Shown in pieces: positions 1 to 3,603 of a DNA stretch of 6,372 bases; position 1 is the stretch's first letter; the number at the start of each line of letters is the position of its first letter. Both the position numbers and the translations under genes were made by a program. The stretch lies in NCBI GenBank assembly GCA_025998775.1, contig BNWK01000074.1, positions 1 to 6,372 of the forward strand. The letters are read 5' to 3'. This DNA comes from Alphaproteobacteria bacterium (GTDB taxonomy: Bacteria; Pseudomonadota; Alphaproteobacteria; UBA3830). Under the pieces are notes generated by a model, which was given only the letters and a program-made list of their open reading frames with translations, made no database searches and was not told the origin of the DNA.

Positions 1-17
1 AGGGTATTTAATCCTGG

Positions 18-1015
18 TCAGAAAATTTTTACTACTTGCTGTTTTCCATTGGGGTAGACTAGAACTGTATAAAAAACATGGCTAGCTACACAGAGACTAT
101 GGCATACAAAATCTCTATGACTAAAATTAGCGTCGACAGCGTAAAGGACAGTTGAGCGCCCTTCACCGTACTGCGCGAGATTTCCAGATCGAGAAATGCC
201 ATAGACACAGGTTCCGTCAGAACAGAAACCATTGTTACTGCCAGCTGGCTGAGCCGAGGGTCCGAATGTACGCCATGTCCCATTTGTTATTTTGCATGTT
301 ATCAACCGGTCGGTTGCTGCCGAATGAGCTATAGCGATGATTTCGTCACCGTTAACAATGCATGGATGCGTATATTCCGATGAATAAGGGTATTATCACG
401 TCTAGAACGTGTTTGGGGTGCCGGTGTTCCATCTTTGAATACAGAGTGAGTGGTATCCCACGGATAAAGCGGACGAACTATTCCGTTGTTCCTATGGACC
501 AGCTTCATCTTTTCACCGTTTTCGTGTGATATAGCACGTATATTATTCGATCCGGAACAATAAATGTGCAAGAGTGCAGAGGTGCATTCTGTTGCGGCAC
601 TCACTTGCGCGCAGTTCGTCTGCCAATTTGGTCCGTTAAAATTGAGCGTAGCCAGGATTCCAAGCATTGTTTGGGATTGAGATCGTCCAGGCGACCGGAG
701 ATATGCATATACTGATGAGTCGTCATTACAAAAACTAATGCATTGAGTCGCGGCCTCCCCGTGCTGTGTATTAAAGGGGTTGCTTATCGGCACCCACTTG
801 CTGTCCCTGTCGAGGCGAGAAGCCACACCAGTGTAATTGTTTATAACGAGCAGTGTACCGTTACAGACGAACACCTTTTCGTATCCGTAAGGTTCAATGA
901 TTGGATTTCCAACTTTTACGAGTTGCAATTGCCCCCTATGCGCAGCCTGGGCAATCGAAACAAAAGCAACAGACTGTAAAACTGATGCAAATATACAACA
1001 TGTCAATTTTTTCAT
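18..1015 (-). pseudogene. Secreted Cys-repeat protein, disrupted by a frameshift
   Basis: Two minus-strand reading frames read as one gene. The first starts at ATG 1015 and stops at 329 (228 aa). The second is open from about 392 down to a TGA at 18-20. The first begins with a clear Sec signal peptide: KK, a hydrophobic stretch to about residue 22, and an AQA/A cleavage site after residue 24. An AAGGAGAA ribosome site (1021-1028) lies 7 bases before the ATG. Both frames carry the same loose repeat: a Cys after a short hydrophobic strand, then N/D-G, then another strand (C51-N-G, C96-N-D-D, C153-S-G in the first; PCIVNGDE, GFCSDG, FVCHS in the second). Six units spaced about 35-55 residues apart suggest a beta-propeller-like exported protein. 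The total length of 998 bases is one short of a multiple of three, which fits a single-base deletion between 329 and 395. I do not recognise the family. It could be a real pseudogene or a sequencing error. Confidence 0.6.
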
Positions 1016-1044
1016 TTTTTTTCTCCTTAAAAAAACATGTCGTG

Positions 1045-1073
1045 AATGTACAACAATAAAAACAGCTTGTCAA
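1045..1073 (-). promoter_or_regulatory. Sigma-70 promoter of the secreted protein gene
   Basis: Read on the minus strand, a perfect -35 box TTGACA (1068-1073) is followed by a 17-base spacer and a -10 box TACATT (1045-1050, 4 of 6 matches to TATAAT). Transcription would start near 1038, giving a leader of about 23 bases that contains the AAGGAGAA ribosome site and the ATG at 1015. This implies the secreted gene is transcribed on its own, separately from the dnaX operon upstream. The spacing and the exact -35 make this the best promoter in the window. Confidence 0.65.
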
Positions 1074-1153
1074 GCGCGTGAAAAATATTTTAAAACAAAA
1101 ACAGCGCAAAATGAGTCAAAAACATTTGTAAATGAGCGATAACCAACATATGA

Positions 1154-1409
1154 GCTGGTCACGCCCAAACTGGCTCCGTTTTTTGCAGCACCATTGACCA
1201 TATAGAAAACTTTATGGCTTTTGCTGTAAGCCTTTGATAAGGGAATGCCTCTGCCGCAAGCTCTCTTCTCTCCAGAGCAGATGTACGTTTGGACCGGCAT
1301 CTATGGTGGCTATCGGACCATCGCCGTTGCTTTTCCAGAATTTTCTGATTTCTGCCAGAACGCGGATCGTTTCGGCTTGCATGTATCCGAAGCTCGGAGA
1401 GGCGGTTTA
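1154..1409 (-). pseudogene. Decayed C-terminus of diphosphomevalonate decarboxylase
   Basis: A minus-strand frame open from just after a TAA (1407-1409) to a TAA at 1212-1214 reads SPSFGY, then ETIRVLAEIRKF, then ATIDAGPNVHLL. This matches the C-terminal layout of diphosphomevalonate decarboxylase (MvaD): a PPF-Y segment, an amphipathic helix, then the TxDAGPN signature of this GHMP-superfamily enzyme. MvaD converts mevalonate diphosphate to isopentenyl diphosphate. After a frame change near 1215-1235 the next frame gives VNGAAKNGASLG, which resembles the usual Gly-rich end of the family. Weaker possible remains lie upstream at 1436-1462 (EAVYCAHS before a stop) and near 1540-1570 (ARSLAIDSGG). 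No intact gene can be made: there are stops and frame changes, and the N-terminal two thirds are missing. The family call is from memory of the motif and not from a search. Confidence 0.55.
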
Positions 1410-1593
1410 ATCAACAACAAAGACTTAAGGGTCTATGAATGGGCACAGTATACCGCCTCCCCCATTTTCGTAATATTAGCTAATATATTACAAACAGTTA
1501 ACCCATAAGATTACTCGCATAACCATTAAGGTTACATACATGAATGGGCCTCCGGAATCTATAGCCAAACTACGTGCCTGGCTACATATTATA
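1410..1593. other. Spacer downstream of ybaB, no intact gene
   Basis: Together with the remnant at 1154-1409 and the promoter region, this forms a 578-base stretch without an intact gene between ybaB and the secreted protein. It holds possible older mvaD debris on the minus strand, a weak hairpin (TAGCCA at 1562-1567 with TGGCTA at 1579-1584, 11-base loop) ten bases past the ybaB stop, and the AT-rich palindrome at 1473-1486. Neither hairpin has a following U-run, so I do not call a classic terminator. Confidence 0.5.
1473..1486. repeat. 14-bp perfect AT-rich palindrome
   Basis: ATATTAGCTAATAT is perfectly self-complementary. Allowing one slipped base, it extends to GTAATATTAG/CTAATATATTAC. 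It lies downstream of ybaB and could be a hairpin at the end of the dnaX-ybaB transcript or a chance AT-rich palindrome. Confidence 0.4.
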
Positions 1594-1908
1594 TTAGAAA
1601 TCGAATGGTGACTTCATTCCTGCGGGTAGAAAGCTGCCCATTTCTTCTGTCATCAATGACTCGATTTTCGATTTTGCGTCGTTATGAGCAGCTACGATAA
1701 GATCACTCAGGACTTCCATATCCTCAGGATTCCAAATCTTCGGATCGATGTAGACCTTTTTCATATCGCTTTTTCCGTTGAGCGTAACTGTAACCATTCC
1801 GCCACCGGACGACCCAATAACCTCTATCTCGTTCATCTTGTTCTGGGCTTCCATCAACTTCGCCTGCATCTGCTGAGCTTGCTTCAGCAATTGATTCATG
1901 TTCTTCAT
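1594..1908 (-). CDS. ybaB: YbaB/EbfC family nucleoid-associated protein
   Basis: This 104-residue protein has the full length and signature of the YbaB/EbfC family. An N-terminal helix rich in Met and Gln (residues 3-28, LLKQAQQMQAKL) is followed by a Gly-rich turn (SSGGGMVTVTLNG), a strand pair, a DP-IW-PEDME segment and a C-terminal helix (LIVAAHNDAKSKIE). Family members are homodimers that bind DNA with little sequence preference and associate with the nucleoid. The ATG at 1908 has AAGGAAG 6 bases upstream. The gene lies 25 bases after dnaX on the same strand, so the two are almost certainly co-transcribed, as in many bacteria. The usual third partner, recR, does not follow; the DNA downstream is decayed. 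Identification is confident; cellular role is from the family. Confidence 0.93.
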   Translation of the reverse strand: MKNMNQLLKQAQQMQAKLMEAQNKMNEIEVIGSSGGGMVTVTLNGKSDMKKVYIDPKIWNPEDMEVLSDLIVAAHNDAKSKIESLMTEEMGSFLPAGMKSPFDF

Positions 1909-1933
1909 ATATCTTCCTTTCTATCTGTTAGAA

Positions 1934-3250
1934 CTATACCAACTTTGCTCCCGGAAACATTTTTAGCGCCGCGCTTGCTATATCATCGGAGGTAGCAGCA
2001 GAGTCGCCGACATCTTTCTTAGCACTAATATTTGCATCATGCAAATTGTTTTTCTTAGTTTCCAACGAGTTTCTACGCGATTCCTGAATTTTTGGAGATG
2101 GCGCTTTATCGTCCACTGATTTCTCATCACATTGGGCAATTATATCCTGTAAATCCGGCAACCCAGACGCATACGCTATGCGAATTATGAGCATTTCCAA
2201 CACGATCTCCTGATGATCGCAAATCTTCAGCTCATCGATCCCCTTAAGCAACATCTGCCATACCCTACTGAGAGACGAGAGCGCTACATCTGCCGATAAT
2301 TTTGTGAGCTTCGGCAATATTTCCGATGATACCGTATTTTCAATCGGATCAATCTTGGATTTCAGACATGTGAGCGAATACACATAATCCAGCAGAAGAT
2401 TGGCGATTTTCTCACAGGATACGTCTCCGCATATAATCTCCCGATATTTCGCAATGGCGGCTTTTACATCAGCCGTTATCATGAGACTTAGCAGACTCAG
2501 CACATCGCTATCATCTGAAATACTCAGCATACTTTTCACGTCTGCCACTAGCAGCTCATTGTTTTCCGCCATGCTTATGGCTTGATCCAAAATTGATAGG
2601 CTATCCCTTATGGATCCGTCAGCAGCCTTAGCTATCAGAGAAAGAGCATCCGGACATGCCACAATATTTTCCTGATTGCAGATGGAGGACAGATACTGCG
2701 CAATTAACCATTCATCCACCCTTTTTAGATCGAACTTCAGTACTCGCGATAGTATTGTCTCTGGTATTTTATATGTCTCGGTTGTGGCCATGAGAAATTT
2801 TACATGCTCCGGAGGCTCCTCCAACGTCTTTAGCAGTGCATTGAATGCACTTTTGGACAGCATATGAACTTCGTCTATTATAAATACCTTGAATTTTCCG
2901 GTAGTTGGCTTATAGCGACACGATTCTATGATTTCCCTCACGTCGTCAACACTGGTATTGCTGGCAGCATCGATTTCTATGACGTCCATCTGATTGTCTC
3001 GGGAGAATCCAAGACAGTATTCGCACTTACAGCATGGCTCCGGATCACTATTTTCACAACGGAAGGCTTTCGCTAGGATTCTGGCTATAGTGGTCTTTCC
3101 GATACCTCGAGTGCCAGAAAAAAGCATTGCCGCTCCAAGTCGGTTTTTCTGCATACCACGAGTAATGATTTTTATTGTTATATCCTGCCCAACGACGTCC
3201 GAAAACCTCTGGGGCCTGTATTTTGTGGCCAACGGAACGTAAACACTCAT
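1934..3250 (-). CDS. dnaX: DNA polymerase III subunit gamma/tau, short form
   Basis: This is the clamp-loader ATPase that loads the sliding clamp onto primed DNA. Visible motifs are: the N-terminal KYRPQRF-DVVGQ (10-22); Walker A GTRGIGKT (46-53); the zinc-binding Cys set C65, C73 or C74, C76, C79; Walker B with D126-E127 (FIIDEVH); sensor 1 TT at 156-157; the SRC-type arginine-finger motif here reading SRV (R169), so its usual Cys is Val; and sensor 2 GSIRD (R215). The collar domain follows to about 365. The remaining 70 residues are polar linker plus a final AALKMFPGAKLV, which resembles the C-terminal end of alphaproteobacterial tau. At 438 aa it is clearly shorter than E. coli tau (643), and most of the tau domain that binds the polymerase subunit seems to be missing. 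The ATG at 3250 has TAAGG 5 bases upstream. It lies 33 bases after the SRP RNA and 25 bases before ybaB. Confidence 0.95.
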   Translation of the reverse strand: MSVYVPLATKYRPQRFSDVVGQDITIKIITRGMQKNRLGAAMLFSGTRGIGKTTIARILAKAFRCENSDPEPCCKCEYCLGFSRDNQMDVIEIDAASNTSVDDVREIIESCRYKPTTGKFKVFIIDEVHMLSKSAFNALLKTLEEPPEHVKFLMATTETYKIPETILSRVLKFDLKRVDEWLIAQYLSSICNQENIVACPDALSLIAKAADGSIRDSLSILDQAISMAENNELLVADVKSMLSISDDSDVLSLLSLMITADVKAAIAKYREIICGDVSCEKIANLLLDYVYSLTCLKSKIDPIENTVSSEILPKLTKLSADVALSSLSRVWQMLLKGIDELKICDHQEIVLEMLIIRIAYASGLPDLQDIIAQCDEKSVDDKAPSPKIQESRRNSLETKKNNLHDANISAKKDVGDSAATSDDIASAALKMFPGAKLV

Positions 3251-3282
3251 GCGTACCTTATATCCTTATAACCAATTTGGAA

Positions 3283-3367
3283 AGGACAACCAACCCGTAC
3301 GGTGTTCACTACGGCTGCTTTCTTCCGAACCTGACCGGATTCGCAATCCTGTACGTCCAGCTGTCCC
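3283..3367 (-). ncRNA. ffs: 4.5S RNA of the signal recognition particle
   Basis: This small RNA pairs with Ffh to target membrane and secreted proteins to the translocon. The universally conserved SRP hairpin is at 3313-3336 on the minus strand: GGUCAGGUUC, a GGAA tetraloop, then GAAAGCAGCC. Against the E. coli core from memory, there are two changes, and they form a compensating pair next to the loop (C-G becomes U-A), which is strong support for a working RNA. The ends also pair: GGACAGCU at 3366-3359 with GGUUGUCC at 3291-3284 (with wobbles), and an internal CGUAC/GUACG helix. Its length of about 85 bases is short but normal for the bacterial Alu-less type. Placement just before dnaX is a common bacterial arrangement. 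A weak -10 (TATTGT, 3374-3379) lies 6 bases before the proposed start. Exact ends are inferred from pairing. Confidence 0.9.
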
Positions 3368-3412
3368 TAAAACACAATAGCAAATAGTTAACAATATTAA
3401 TAGGGATTGTGT
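3364..3412. repeat. Two interlocking short inverted repeats by the ffs promoter
   Basis: TCCCTA (3364-3369) is complementary to TAGGGA (3401-3406), and ACACAAT (3372-3378) is complementary to ATTGTGT (3406-3412). The pairs cross and share one base, so they can form alternative structures or a tight pseudoknot, but not a simple nested hairpin. They flank the region where the ffs promoter must lie. They could be an operator or chance. Confidence 0.4.
3374..3379 (-). promoter_or_regulatory. Possible -10 box of ffs
   Basis: Minus-strand TATTGT ends 6 bases before the inferred 5' end of the SRP RNA. No convincing -35 box sits 16-18 bases further upstream, so the assignment rests on position alone. 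The same promoter would feed dnaX and ybaB if the RNA is cut from a longer transcript. Confidence 0.35.
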
Positions 3413-3413
3413 G

Positions 3414-3536
3414 ACTTTGTAAGCGCAATTTTATAATGTCCGGTTTTAAGTATTCAGCGAATCCCATAAATTCGATGAAGTTATGTCATTTGTTGAGTAC
3501 TTAAAACCTGACATTTCTAAATTGCGCTTACAAAGT
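3414..3536. repeat. 123-base near-perfect inverted repeat
   Basis: The two halves (3414-3474 and 3476-3536, centre at 3475) are reverse complements at 50 of 61 positions, counted by hand. The outer 18 bases match exactly (ACTTTGTAAGCGCAATTT), as does GGTTTTAAGTA at 3442-3452 with its partner at 3498-3508. The match continues into the centre with almost no loop. Four of the mismatches become G-U pairs if the plus strand is RNA, but A-C clashes if the minus strand is. There are no obvious target-site duplications at the edges. It lies between two divergent genes, where a terminator is not expected. It could be a MITE-like or Rickettsia-style palindromic element, a structured leader, or an operator region. 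It encodes no evident protein. Confidence 0.85.
3432..3437 (+). promoter_or_regulatory. Consensus -10 box within the left palindrome arm
   Basis: TATAAT is an exact -10 match on the plus strand. The -35 region is poor: TTGTGT at 3407-3412 at 19-base spacing or TGTGAC at 3410-3415 at 16. A transcript would start near 3444 and carry a 160-base leader before the GTG at 3604, including the inner hairpin. The box lies exactly where the two arms of the palindrome differ, so only the left arm has it. Confidence 0.4.
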
Positions 3537-3593
3537 TCATCATATTAACTCGAAATTAACGATTTTGCATTTAGGATATGTGCGGTAGTTTTT

Positions 3594-3600
3594 GAGGAGA
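3594..3600 (+). promoter_or_regulatory. Ribosome site that selects the GTG start
   Basis: GAGGAGA with core AGGAG (3595-3599) sits 4 bases before GTG 3604. The frame is closed by TAG at 3586-3588, and no in-frame ATG occurs before 3901, which would remove the membrane anchor. The only other candidate, TTG 3592, overlaps the ribosome site. The GTG start is therefore favoured. Confidence 0.7.
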
Positions 3601-3603
3601 AGT

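Noticed and set aside
1070..1300. Minus-strand 76-codon open frame as a small gene
   Set aside because: Its middle part fits the shifted C-terminal end of the mvaD-like remnant, and its tail runs across the promoter of the secreted gene.
1245..1508. Plus-strand 87-codon open frame
   Set aside because: It lies opposite the mvaD-like remnant. It lacks a ribosome site and its protein has no recognisable motif; the minus-strand reading explains the DNA better.
1562..1584. Hairpin after ybaB as an intrinsic terminator
   Set aside because: The stem is only 6 bp with an 11-base loop and no U-run follows on the minus strand.
2030..2046. Palindrome ATTTGCAT-C-ATGCAAAT inside dnaX
   Set aside because: It is perfect but short, and lies in the poorly constrained linker coding region; chance is sufficient.
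2045..2065. A-rich stretch in dnaX as a programmed frameshift site
   Set aside because: The in-frame heptamer is GAAAAAC, which is not the slippery X-XXY-YYZ pattern, and the protein is already short.
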